IMG/VR virus record: IMGVR_UViG_3300032676_002149 | Coordinates: 1 to 43,593 of that record | DNA: 43,593 nt | Source: a virus | Reading direction: 5' to 3' (one strand) | Part shown: in pieces, positions 21,523-29,058 of the stretch | How the letters are laid out: each line of letters opens with the position of its first letter | Numbering within the stretch: position 1 is the first letter of the stretch | Translations under genes and position numbers: made by a program | The notes under the pieces: model-generated | The model's database searches: none | Told to the model about the DNA's origin: nothing | What the model saw: the letters and a program-made list of their open reading frames with translations, nothing else

Positions 21523-22566
21523 TTAAGACGAGGAAATTAACGATTTCTCTACTAATTCCAATATCCTGCCGAGAACCGGGCTCCATTTGGCAATCCCGAT
21601 GTTAATAAATCTTTTGGGGTAATCACCTGGCAAATCAAAGAGGCTATCATTTTGCAGCAATGACCCGAGCTTCTGGGCATATTCTTCAGACATCTCTGCA
21701 AACTTCAGTTCCAATCTGCCATCTGAATAAACAGAAAAAATCGACTTTGCACCTAGATCGTTAAATCTTGGAGTGAAGCTGCCTGTTTTGCCGCTTCCCC
21801 AACTGATTTTGGCTGCATGAGTTTGGCACCAGCAGAATAGTTCACGTAATTGCTCGATGGATGTATTGACGTCAGAACGCTGCTCTGCGTCAGCAAAAAA
21901 TTCAGATTCATCCCATTTTCGCTTTTGGCCACCTCGCCCAGTTCCCGCCGACGAAGGTTCATTCGCGCTTTCTGCTCCAAACAATTTTGGAATGATAATC
22001 TCGAAACCAGCGTGTTGGTAAAAATCCAACTCTACGCCCAATACCTTAAATGCGCTGTGTTCATTTACAAAAGAGATCAGCGTTTTCAGACGATCATCAA
22101 GCCGATCCATGAGCACCACAAATCGGAAACGTCCTGCAATCGCGTTTTGCTCAAGGGCTTCCAGATGCGCAGCCACGGCACTTTCATCGTTTTCCAAAAA
22201 TTCAAGGAGACGGGTTCTCCAGTCCGTTTCATTTGCTCGCTCGACGATGCTTTTTGGAGCACTCCAAACCGCCGCTCCATAATCGAGCATTTGCGCAATA
22301 ACCTTCCGCTTGTCCGGGTTTTTGTAGAGTTTCGTCTCGATGATATAGATTTCACCGTCAGCATCCACGCCAAGGGCGTCGATAGGTCCACTCGGCGTAT
22401 CAAACTCTCGCGTCAGAACAAGAAGCCGCAGATCATCTTTTAACTCATCCAATGGAATACAGTCAGGGTTGTTGTAGATGTATTGCTGCAAATAGTCCTC
22501 CTTTTCTATGACGGTGCGAACGAGTTTCTGGGCGTTGCGTCCTTCTTTTGAAATTATGATGCTCAT
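21523..22566 (-). CDS. PD-(D/E)xK nuclease-like cargo protein
   Basis: A 347-residue antisense gene between head and tail modules. PIDALGVDADGEIYIIETKL (61-80) gives the nuclease core with Asp63, Glu77 and Lys79, followed by RKVIAQMLDYGAAV, typical of DUF91/NucS-like and related effector nucleases. The C-terminal part (FTPRFNDLGAKSIFSVYSDG) is a second alpha/beta domain also seen with such nucleases. AT-richer than its neighbours. Likely a defence or exclusion gene carried by the prophage; its target is unknown. Confidence 0.65.
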   Translation of the reverse strand: MSIIISKEGRNAQKLVRTVIEKEDYLQQYIYNNPDCIPLDELKDDLRLLVLTREFDTPSGPIDALGVDADGEIYIIETKLYKNPDKRKVIAQMLDYGAAVWSAPKSIVERANETDWRTRLLEFLENDESAVAAHLEALEQNAIAGRFRFVVLMDRLDDRLKTLISFVNEHSAFKVLGVELDFYQHAGFEIIIPKLFGAESANEPSSAGTGRGGQKRKWDESEFFADAEQRSDVNTSIEQLRELFCWCQTHAAKISWGSGKTGSFTPRFNDLGAKSIFSVYSDGRLELKFAEMSEEYAQKLGSLLQNDSLFDLPGDYPKRFINIGIAKWSPVLGRILELVEKSLISSS

Positions 22567-22650
22567 CGGGTTGAGGGGCTGATGTTGGTAAGAAATATGG
22601 TAAACGATTACTGATTTCAAGCCTCTGCTTGAGCGGGGTCGGTTTAGCCT

Positions 22651-22656
22651 GTTGAC
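22651..22656 (+). promoter_or_regulatory. GTTGAC start-site motif, 14 bases before tail gene
   Basis: GTTGAC, 14 bases, then GTG 22671. A small hairpin TCAAGC/GCTTGA lies about 20 bases upstream. Confidence 0.5.
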
Positions 22657-22670
22657 ACATCACTACCGAG

Positions 22671-22976
22671 GTGAGCCTCAAATCAGAAAAAGCCGCCGAC
22701 CTCGCCGAAATTGTTGCTGAGATTGGCGAGCCGGTGGTCTGGAATGGTCGCGCCTACCGCGCGATCATCACGAGCATTGAATCCTCGAACATTCTGCAAA
22801 TTGGCGGGTTCAGCGAGGAATACGATTTCACCGTCAAGATCGCGAAGGCAGCTCTTGGCAAGGCTCGCCCGAAGGTGAACGAAGCAATTCAATTCGACAG
22901 CAAAACCTACCGGATTTCAAAGGTCAGCGAATCGCCCGCTTATCCGATGGTCACGCTCACAGTGCAGGTCAAATGA
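22671..22976 (+). CDS. Small head-tail connector-like protein
   Basis: A 101-residue beta-rich protein, position and size of lambda gpFII/Bbp16-type connectors. Sequence (AIQFDSKTYRISKVSESPAY near the C-terminus) suits a small beta-barrel of this class in which a strand-turn near Tyr/Lys/Ile is common. No exact family recognised. GTG start. It overlaps the next gene by ATGA, so the two are translated together. Confidence 0.55.
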   Translation: MSLKSEKAADLAEIVAEIGEPVVWNGRAYRAIITSIESSNILQIGGFSEEYDFTVKIAKAALGKARPKVNEAIQFDSKTYRISKVSESPAYPMVTLTVQVK

Positions 22977-23377
22977 ACACGGCCATCGAAACCGCATTTC
23001 TTGCTGCCGTTTCCTCCCTGCCGGAATTGATGGGTGTTGAGCAACATACGGGTGTGTCAGGCGACGAAAACACCGTTGAAGGCGCATCCATCATTGTCCA
23101 TTGCCCTGATTGCGAACACGCCGTGGGACCACTCTGGAAAGCCACCGTTGTGTTCCGGCTTGAAACCCCAGCTTTCGATAAGAATCGGGAAGCACACGAT
23201 GCGCGGATCAATGCCGTTCGGGCTTGGTTGGAAAATCGTGACTCGGTTGTTGAGGGCATGCGTCTCAATGGCATGGAATTGAACGGCTACTTCGTCCGGA
23301 AATCGCAGACTTCATTGGAACACAGCCGGTGGGTTGCAGAAATCGAATTTGTGGCAGGAGTTGAGACTCAGGTTTGA
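22973..23377 (+). CDS. Tail completion/terminator-like protein
   Basis: A 134-residue protein in the place of lambda gpU/gpZ-type tail terminators. The VFRLETPAFDKNREAHDARI, then RWVAEIEFVAG pattern (a strand, an acidic helix and a C-terminal beta-hairpin) fits tail-terminator-like folds. A CPDC motif (residues 44-47) is of note but has no partner pair in the protein. Family not firmly recognised. Confidence 0.55.
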   Translation: MNTAIETAFLAAVSSLPELMGVEQHTGVSGDENTVEGASIIVHCPDCEHAVGPLWKATVVFRLETPAFDKNREAHDARINAVRAWLENRDSVVEGMRLNGMELNGYFVRKSQTSLEHSRWVAEIEFVAGVETQV

Positions 23378-23454
23378 GCTGCGAATCTGTAGTATTTAAT
23401 CTCCTTGTGCTAAAGATGGTTGCGGGAGAAGATTGAGCGCTAAACTAGCCAAGT

Positions 23455-24300
23455 ATGCCGCGCAAAAGAAAATCCGGAGGCGATAACAGCGAAGCTTTTG
23501 TAAAGATTGCTGTGGCTGTCGTTGTCCTCGTTGCCATTTCAATGGGTGGTCTCCATAAGATTCCGGAAGCCATAGGTATTGTGGTAGGAGGCGCCATTGC
23601 TCTATCGGTTCTGATTTTGGGCGCATTGTATCTGGTGGGATACTTGCAAAAAAGACATCAGGCAGGTTCGGGTAATTGGGAGATTCCCGAATTTCCCGCC
23701 CCTTCTGAAGCATCAAAATACACGACATTCAATGTTCAGTCCGGGACATCAAAACCTCAGTGCTTTTCGAACGCTGAGTCAATACTAGAGGCGTTAAGAG
23801 AAATCGATTGGTACCAGTTTGAGAAGTTTTGTGCGGTTCTGCTGCAATCCGAAGGTTACGATATCGAGCGCAAAGGAGGAGCACACCCTGACGGCGGAGT
23901 GGATTTGATTGCAACCCGCGATGGCGTCAGGAGCTTAATCCAATGCAAGCATTGGAAAACTTGGGACATCAAAGAAAAAATCGTTCGTGAAATGTTGGGA
24001 AGCATGGCGCATTTCCAGGTAACGGCTGGAGCAATCTATACTCTCAAAGGCTGGACTACCCCCGCTGCAGAATTAGCAGCCCAGCACCAGATCACTTTAG
24101 CCGACGGCCTTCAATTGGCGTCAAGAGCAGCGAGTGTTCTTCCCAAGGATGTTTTGGAGGAGGTGCTAAACTGCACAGTGCACCACTGCCCAAAATGCGA
24201 ATCGCCGATGGTGTGGAGGACGGGAGATTTCGAGCCTTTTTGGGGCTGCTCCAAATATCCACGCTGCAGGGGCATCCTTCGCAAAGGCGGCGCTCGGTAA
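23455..24300 (+). CDS. Membrane-anchored Mrr-like endonuclease with C4 zinc ribbon
   Basis: A 281-residue protein in four parts: a basic N-terminus, two membrane segments (about 16-31 and 38-64), an Mrr-type restriction domain (EALREIDWYQFEKFCAVLLQ, then PDGGVDLIA with Asp150, then LIQCKHW with Gln163 and Lys165), and a C-terminal topoisomerase-type zinc ribbon with Cys245, Cys248, Cys265 and Cys271. Mrr-type (type IV) enzymes often cut modified or foreign DNA. The membrane anchor suggests action on DNA at entry. It is AT-richer than its neighbours and sits within the tail operon as cargo. Confidence 0.85.
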   Translation: MPRKRKSGGDNSEAFVKIAVAVVVLVAISMGGLHKIPEAIGIVVGGAIALSVLILGALYLVGYLQKRHQAGSGNWEIPEFPAPSEASKYTTFNVQSGTSKPQCFSNAESILEALREIDWYQFEKFCAVLLQSEGYDIERKGGAHPDGGVDLIATRDGVRSLIQCKHWKTWDIKEKIVREMLGSMAHFQVTAGAIYTLKGWTTPAAELAAQHQITLADGLQLASRAASVLPKDVLEEVLNCTVHHCPKCESPMVWRTGDFEPFWGCSKYPRCRGILRKGGAR

Positions 24301-24323
24301 TGTCCAAAACGACAATAAGGCGA

Positions 24324-24329
24324 GTTGAC
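24324..24329 (+). promoter_or_regulatory. GTTGAC motif upstream of a start-site hairpin
   Basis: GTTGAC lies 29 bases before ATG 24359, but 21 of those bases form the hairpin at 24338-24358. Confidence 0.35.
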
Positions 24330-24337
24330 ATGTCGCC

Positions 24338-24358
24338 GGATGCGTAACCCACGCATCC
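24338..24358 (+). promoter_or_regulatory. Hairpin abutting a start codon
   Basis: GGATGCGT pairs perfectly with ACGCATCC across the loop AACCC, and ATG 24359 follows immediately. The start would sit at the base of an mRNA stem, which may control translation of the small tail gene. Confidence 0.5.
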
Positions 24359-24688
24359 ATGCCCGCAGCTTTTGGAGTCACCAGCAATTTCGGCCTCACC
24401 CCGCCCACTGGCGGTGTCGTGGAAGAATCCAGTTCCGAGGACGAGGTCGAGGCGAAAACCATCAAGGATCAGTCCGGCACGACCTGCCGCGCCGTGCCGG
24501 GTAAAGTCATCAAGACCACCGTCACCATTAAGGGTAAGGGATTGGACATGACCACCGTGCTTGCCGCCGCGCCCCTGACGGAGGGCAAGGTCGCGGTTAC
24601 TTCGCTGAAGAACAGCGAATCCAATGACGATTTCCCAACCTTTGAACAAACCGGCGTCAAATACACGTCGCTTGCTACTACCTCTTAA
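24359..24688 (+). CDS. Small tail protein, paralogue 1
   Basis: A 109-residue protein between the tail terminator-like and chaperone genes, where the tail tube gene is expected. It shares TIK...G...V.IKGKG, then ESNDDFPTFEQTGVKY with the next gene (KGRG and KNDDFESFEYSGTNY), so the two are probably an old tandem duplication. It could be a tube or small tail accessory protein. Length is short for a tail-tube protein. Confidence 0.55.
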   Translation: MPAAFGVTSNFGLTPPTGGVVEESSSEDEVEAKTIKDQSGTTCRAVPGKVIKTTVTIKGKGLDMTTVLAAAPLTEGKVAVTSLKNSESNDDFPTFEQTGVKYTSLATTS

Positions 24689-24690
24689 AT

Positions 24691-25008
24691 ATGCCCGCTG
24701 GACCCGCAGACATCGGTATTACTCAAGCGACAGCCGCCCTGCTCGAAACGGTCGAGTGGGAAACCAAGCTGGAGGAAAAGACCATCAAAGCGTCGAACGG
24801 CACCTTCGGCCAAGGGCAGACCTTTGATCCGCTCATCGAGTTTTCCGTGAAAGGGCGCGGTTCTCCCACGGTTGCCGTGGGCATCGGCGCGGCGGGGATC
24901 AACGCTATCAAAGGCGGCACTACGCTCATCTTGAAGGTAAAGCATTCCCAGAAAAACGACGATTTCGAGAGTTTCGAGTATTCCGGGACGAACTACCCGA
25001 ACGCATAG
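24691..25008 (+). CDS. Small tail protein, paralogue 2
   Basis: A 105-residue protein similar to the preceding gene in its C-terminal half (LILKVKHSQKNDDFESFEYS) and in a central SVKGRG. No Shine-Dalgarno precedes ATG 24691, which lies 2 bases after the previous stop, so it is probably coupled. Function unknown; likely a structural tail component. Confidence 0.55.
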   Translation: MPAGPADIGITQATAALLETVEWETKLEEKTIKASNGTFGQGQTFDPLIEFSVKGRGSPTVAVGIGAAGINAIKGGTTLILKVKHSQKNDDFESFEYSGTNYPNA

Positions 25009-25064
25009 CTTTTTACCAAAATTACCCAAAAACGGCCTAAATCTGCCCAATTTTATCCATCCCA

Positions 25065-25529
25065 ATGAACGATCACAAACCCATCGAACGTAATCTCCAC
25101 GTTCTCAAAGACGATCTCCCGCCGTTGAAAAGCCCCAACACAGGGCTTGTTGCGGCAGCGACCACCAGTGGCATCCAACTCTCGGAAGATCAGCCGTTCA
25201 TCCAGACGCTCGAAGGCTCGGGCGACGACGTTAAGCGCCAGACCATCTGGTGCCTGAAAGATTGCGAAGTGGAATTTCTGCCGGAGTTCGAGCCGGAACG
25301 GATTTCCACGACGGAATTCGTGCATCGGTTCAGGGACACGCAATGGCGCATCGATAATCCGCATCATCCCATCGCCTACATGGCGTGGATGCACGAAACC
25401 AACCAGCGGCTCCGGGACAAGATCAAACTTAATAAGGCGCTGCTGATGGTGCGGCGCGGAAACAAAATCGCTTTCATCCCGCAGGGGTGTGATGCGGCTA
25501 CACGGGACAAAATTCTGGCACTCCTATGA
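25065..25529 (+). CDS. Hypothetical tail-operon protein, 154 aa
   Basis: A 154-residue protein with no recognised family. The region WRIDNPHHPIAYMAWMHETN (about 105-124) is rich in aromatics and His; the C-terminus (LLMVRRGNKIAFIPQG) looks beta-structured. It overlaps the next gene by ATGA. The position before the G-like chaperone suggests a tail tube or minor tail protein. Confidence 0.5.
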   Translation: MNDHKPIERNLHVLKDDLPPLKSPNTGLVAAATTSGIQLSEDQPFIQTLEGSGDDVKRQTIWCLKDCEVEFLPEFEPERISTTEFVHRFRDTQWRIDNPHHPIAYMAWMHETNQRLRDKIKLNKALLMVRRGNKIAFIPQGCDAATRDKILALL

Positions 25530-25933
25530 ACGACCCACTCGAAGCACCATTCACCAACCCGAGCGAATCGGATGTTCTTGGGCTGAAACTGCGCCCATTC
25601 TCGCTCGGCAGCCTGAGCATCTGCAGGCGGATCAAGCTCTCCATGATAACCGGCGACGCGAAGATGGGTGAACTGGACGACGAGGAAAAGCAGCGGCAGA
25701 TCATTGCGTTCCTTTACATCCAATCGCAGCCGGTTCAGACCGTATTGAAAGCCATTCAGTCGCCGAACTTCTACGACGAATACGTGTTGCCGTTCTCCAT
25801 GGACTTGCCGTTGCACGCAATCCCGGAAGCCGTGCAGGAAATTCAGCGCGTCATGGCTGAAGCGGGCGCGGCCTATGTCGAAGTGCAATCCAAGCCGGGC
25901 GATAAACCGGAGGATGCGCCCCCAAACTCCTAG
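25526..25933 (+). CDS. Tail assembly chaperone, gpG-like
   Basis: A 135-residue protein of the size and position of lambda gpG. It is mainly helical (LGSLSICRRIKLSMITGDA, then KQRQIIAFLYIQSQPVQTVL), with an acidic Pro-rich tail. A slippery heptamer CCCAAAC sits four codons before its stop, with the next gene in the -1 frame. The unshifted product would coat the tape measure before tube assembly. Confidence 0.75.
   Translation: MNDPLEAPFTNPSESDVLGLKLRPFSLGSLSICRRIKLSMITGDAKMGELDDEEKQRQIIAFLYIQSQPVQTVLKAIQSPNFYDEYVLPFSMDLPLHAIPEAVQEIQRVMAEAGAAYVEVQSKPGDKPEDAPPNS
25921..25927 (+). promoter_or_regulatory. -1 frameshift slippery site CCCAAAC
   Basis: In the gpG-like frame the codons are C CCA AAC, fitting the X XXY YYZ rule (CCC-AAA-C). 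After a -1 slip the frame continues through CTC CTA GAG CCG to the 67-residue downstream ORF with no stop. The zero-frame stop TAG lies 3 bases after the AAC-TCC codons. Confidence 0.7.
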
Positions 25934-25956
25934 AGCCGGGGCAGACGGCTTCGCGC

Positions 25957-26160
25957 GTGTTTGCCCTGGCGCGAGAAACGGGCTGGCCGCGGGATTTTAT
26001 TCTCTGGGAATTGGCCCTGAGTGAGGCACTCCAATACAACCATTGCGCGCTGAGGGCGATGAATTGCTGGACGGTAAAGCCGATGCGGGATGGGAAAGCG
26101 CAGATTGAACATTTGGAGGACGTTTTAGCCCGTGATTTTGACGAGGAAGGAGTTGAATGA
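25957..26160 (+). CDS. gpGT-type tail chaperone extension
   Basis: The visible ORF of 67 residues may not be translated alone: its frame is open back to the slippery site at 25921. The combined G-T product would be about 211 residues. WELALSEALQYNHCALRAMN matches the helix of gpT-like domains. A GTG at 25957 is the only internal start. As in lambda, a low level of G-T fusion would recruit the tape measure. It overlaps the next gene by ATGA. Confidence 0.65.
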   Translation: MFALARETGWPRDFILWELALSEALQYNHCALRAMNCWTVKPMRDGKAQIEHLEDVLARDFDEEGVE

Positions 26161-26810
26161 GCGCAGACCTGAAAATAGACGATAAAGCCTTCGTAAAGGC
26201 GCTCAAGGCGTTTGCCGCCGGTTCCCGCAAAAGCAATGAAGCGGTGATCAAAAATCAGGCGCGGCTTTTCGTGAACGACGTCATTCTGATCACGCCGCCG
26301 AACCAGAACTACAAGCAGCAGCGGAAACTTGGTGAAAAAGCCATCGCGGGCGACATCAAAAAGATCATGCGCGGTGCCCGCTCCGGCACGAAGTCGGCAA
26401 TCGCCGATCCGGCGAAGCTGCACAAGAAATACCGTGGGCGTGACGGACGCGTGAGCATCACACTCCCGTATGCTGAGAAATTCCGCGTCGTCGATTTACA
26501 GGCATACATCAAAAGCGTTATTGCGCGTGTTGGCATCCTTGCGAGCGGATGGAACGCAGCCGGAAAAAAGCTCGGATGCAAAGTGCCCGACTGGGCGGCC
26601 AGGCACGGAACTGGGGGCGGACGGATTTCGATGAGTTTCACTCTTGCGCAATGCAAAATCACAATTACCAACGCGATCCGATTCGCAGGCGAGGTCAAAG
26701 ACTTGACCCGGCGCGTACAGGCTGCGCTTGACAAGCGGGCGGGAGCAATGGACCGACAGTTGAAAAATCAACAGGAGCGCGCAGCCAAGGCTGCTGGATT
26801 CCGGCGATGA
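26157..26810 (+). CDS. Minor tail protein, HK97 gp10/gpZ-like
   Basis: A 217-residue basic protein immediately before the tape measure. The N-terminus (MSADLKIDDKAFVKALKAFA, then KNQARLFVNDVILITPP) resembles HK97 gp10-type tail proteins, whose first helix carries paired hydrophobic and basic residues. The C-terminus is a long Lys/Arg-rich helix. It may act in tail completion or measure loading. Overlaps flanking genes by ATGA on both sides. Confidence 0.6.
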   Translation: MSADLKIDDKAFVKALKAFAAGSRKSNEAVIKNQARLFVNDVILITPPNQNYKQQRKLGEKAIAGDIKKIMRGARSGTKSAIADPAKLHKKYRGRDGRVSITLPYAEKFRVVDLQAYIKSVIARVGILASGWNAAGKKLGCKVPDWAARHGTGGGRISMSFTLAQCKITITNAIRFAGEVKDLTRRVQAALDKRAGAMDRQLKNQQERAAKAAGFRR

Positions 26811-28411
26811 GCAACATCATCTCGGAATTGATTCTCAAGACAGGGCTGTTCAGCGGCGGCGTCAAAAGCGCGCAGAACAGTCTCAAGGAATTGCACAGTT
26901 CGGTCATTGGCACCAAGGAAATTGTCGCGGGGGCATTCGCGGCCATTAGCTCGTCAGCGGTAGTTATCGGACTCAAAAAAGCATTCGATGTCGGCAACGA
27001 ACTGAACAATCTCTCAAACGCCACCGGCGGCACTGTCAAGGATCTCAGGGTGCTGAAGCAGGCATTCGAGGAAAACGGCATTGAGGCCGAAAAAGTCGGG
27101 CCGTCCGTCGCCAAACTCCGCAAGGCGATTGTCAGCGCGGCGTCCACCGGCGATGGCGAAGCATTCCGCAAGCTCGGAGTGAACGTGAAAGCGCTCGGCA
27201 ACATGAGCGCCACCGAGCAGGTGAAAACCATCGGCGATGCGCTTATGCGGATTCAGAACCCGACCGAACGCAGCGCGTATGCGATGCAGCTATTTGGGCG
27301 CAACGGCCAGGCGATGTTGTCGATGTTCGCCAACTCGGGAGCGATGGACGAGGCGGCAAAGATGATCGGCAACCAGGCGCAGATTCTTGACGACAACTCG
27401 GCGATTTTTCACGACATCACCACCAAGCTTAACGCGGTTGGCGTCAAGCTCCAGGGCTTCTTCGTCGGCATGGCGGCGGAGATTGCGCCCGCCATCAAAC
27501 CGTTGATGGACGCTTTCGCGGCGATGGACTTCTCGAAAATTGGAGAACAGATCGGCGATGTGATTGCGTTCATGGTCACTGCGTTTAGTTCGGGGAATAT
27601 TGGCACCATCCTGGGCGACTCGATCATTATCTCGTTTGAAAACGCGGTGAATTTTCTGGAGGCGGCGCTCATCGGCTGCGTTTACGCATTCGGGCAATAC
27701 ATCATCGAATGTTTCAAGAACGCCATCACTGTTTTTCAAATCGCGACCACGGCGGATTTCTGGGTAGGACTCGGCGACAGCATCATGGGCATTGCAGAAG
27801 GCTTCATCGCCTTCCTTCTGGATGGCATCGCGCTCCTGCTGGAAAAAATGAAGGGTATTCCGCTCGTTGGTGAGAAGATTGGCAAGGGGGCTCAGGCGAT
27901 CAGCGTTGAAGCAAACAAGATCAGGGAACGTGGGCAGAAAAACCGGGACGCGGGTGCCGACAGGCTCTCGCCTGCCGTGGACGCGATTAAGCAGCGGGCG
28001 AGCGATGCTTTGAAAAATATCGGCGATGCCTTCGCCAAAGGTTATGCATCCGCGCCGAAGGTGTTCGACACCGCCGACCGGGAGAAAGAAATGGGGGACG
28101 CCATTGACTCCACCTACGCCGCCATGGAAGCAAACAAGGCTGCGGCGGACAAATACGAGCAGGAACACAAGCCCGGCCAGCAAGAACCTACTGACGACAT
28201 GACTGAAGAGCCGAAACGCAAGATGGGCGCGGCGTTTGTCCAGAGCCTTTACAAAATCGGCGGGGGCGGCGTTTCCGTTGGCGGCGGTTCAGTCGATCCG
28301 GTTCTCCAGGAAAACCGCAGACACACCTCGCTTCTTCAAACCATCGCGCGCAACACGGCCCCTAAAACCGGCGGGCTGAATTGCACCCCACTCACCGCAG
28401 CATTCGCATGA
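26807..28411 (+). CDS. Tape measure protein
   Basis: A 534-residue protein in the tape-measure position. NLSNATGGTVKDLRVLKQAF (about 66-85) and AYAMQLFGRNGQAMLSMFAN (about 157-176) match the conserved N-terminal region of phage tape measures. Several hydrophobic stretches in 190-340 could become membrane-spanning during DNA ejection. At roughly 1.5 angstrom per residue it would measure a tail of about 80 nm, shorter than lambda. The C-terminal third is disordered and Lys/Glu-rich. Confidence 0.88.
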   Translation: MSNIISELILKTGLFSGGVKSAQNSLKELHSSVIGTKEIVAGAFAAISSSAVVIGLKKAFDVGNELNNLSNATGGTVKDLRVLKQAFEENGIEAEKVGPSVAKLRKAIVSAASTGDGEAFRKLGVNVKALGNMSATEQVKTIGDALMRIQNPTERSAYAMQLFGRNGQAMLSMFANSGAMDEAAKMIGNQAQILDDNSAIFHDITTKLNAVGVKLQGFFVGMAAEIAPAIKPLMDAFAAMDFSKIGEQIGDVIAFMVTAFSSGNIGTILGDSIIISFENAVNFLEAALIGCVYAFGQYIIECFKNAITVFQIATTADFWVGLGDSIMGIAEGFIAFLLDGIALLLEKMKGIPLVGEKIGKGAQAISVEANKIRERGQKNRDAGADRLSPAVDAIKQRASDALKNIGDAFAKGYASAPKVFDTADREKEMGDAIDSTYAAMEANKAAADKYEQEHKPGQQEPTDDMTEEPKRKMGAAFVQSLYKIGGGGVSVGGGSVDPVLQENRRHTSLLQTIARNTAPKTGGLNCTPLTAAFA

Positions 28412-29055
28412 CCGATCCCGTTCAAAGCGCAGAGTCAATCGCATGGACGCCCCAGCAGGGCGAGGAAACCTCCTATACCGTGGAGAGTTTCCAAGCGTAT
28501 CCCGATGTTCCATCTGGCGCGAAGAATATTCAGAAAACCCACGAGGACGGCAAGTATGTGCTGCATTACACGCTGCTCACTGGTACTGCCGAAGCCACCT
28601 ACACTGTTACTGGTAGCACCAGTCAGGAACCGATTGGCACGCACCCGATGTTTGGCCCCGACGGGGATTACACTATCGAGGCAGATGAATGGAAGAAATG
28701 GAAACTTTGGGAAGCCGATCCCAAAGACCTGGAATTGGGCGGATGGAAACCGGACTGCGACGATGCCAGCGATGGGATGAAAAAGTATTACGCTTACCGG
28801 AACCGGGGAGTGGACGATTATCTCCTCGGCACCGTCACTATGCGCGTGACCCAGGAAGGCCAGGCAGAACCAAGTATGGACGGCATCGGACGCATTCAAA
28901 CTCCGCCGGGTGCTCCATCATTGCCAGATAACCGGAACTGGCTCCTTGTCGGTGTGGATGGTGAAAAGGTTGGCACATCGTCGTGGAAAGTCACCTGTGA
29001 ATACCGAGCGAGCGGCGCGGGCGGTTGGGATCCGGAAATTTACAGCAAGGCATAA
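28408..29055 (+). CDS. Hypothetical tail protein, 215 aa
   Basis: A 215-residue protein with a predicted beta-sandwich pattern: strands around YTVESFQAYPDVPSGAK and VLHYTLLTGTAEATYTVTG, then a Trp-rich segment (DEWKKWKLWEADPK). No motif recognised. ATG 28408 overlaps the tape-measure stop (ATGA). Distal tail or baseplate-hub position in the lambda order. Confidence 0.55.
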   Translation: MTDPVQSAESIAWTPQQGEETSYTVESFQAYPDVPSGAKNIQKTHEDGKYVLHYTLLTGTAEATYTVTGSTSQEPIGTHPMFGPDGDYTIEADEWKKWKLWEADPKDLELGGWKPDCDDASDGMKKYYAYRNRGVDDYLLGTVTMRVTQEGQAEPSMDGIGRIQTPPGAPSLPDNRNWLLVGVDGEKVGTSSWKVTCEYRASGAGGWDPEIYSKA

Positions 29056-29058
29056 CGC

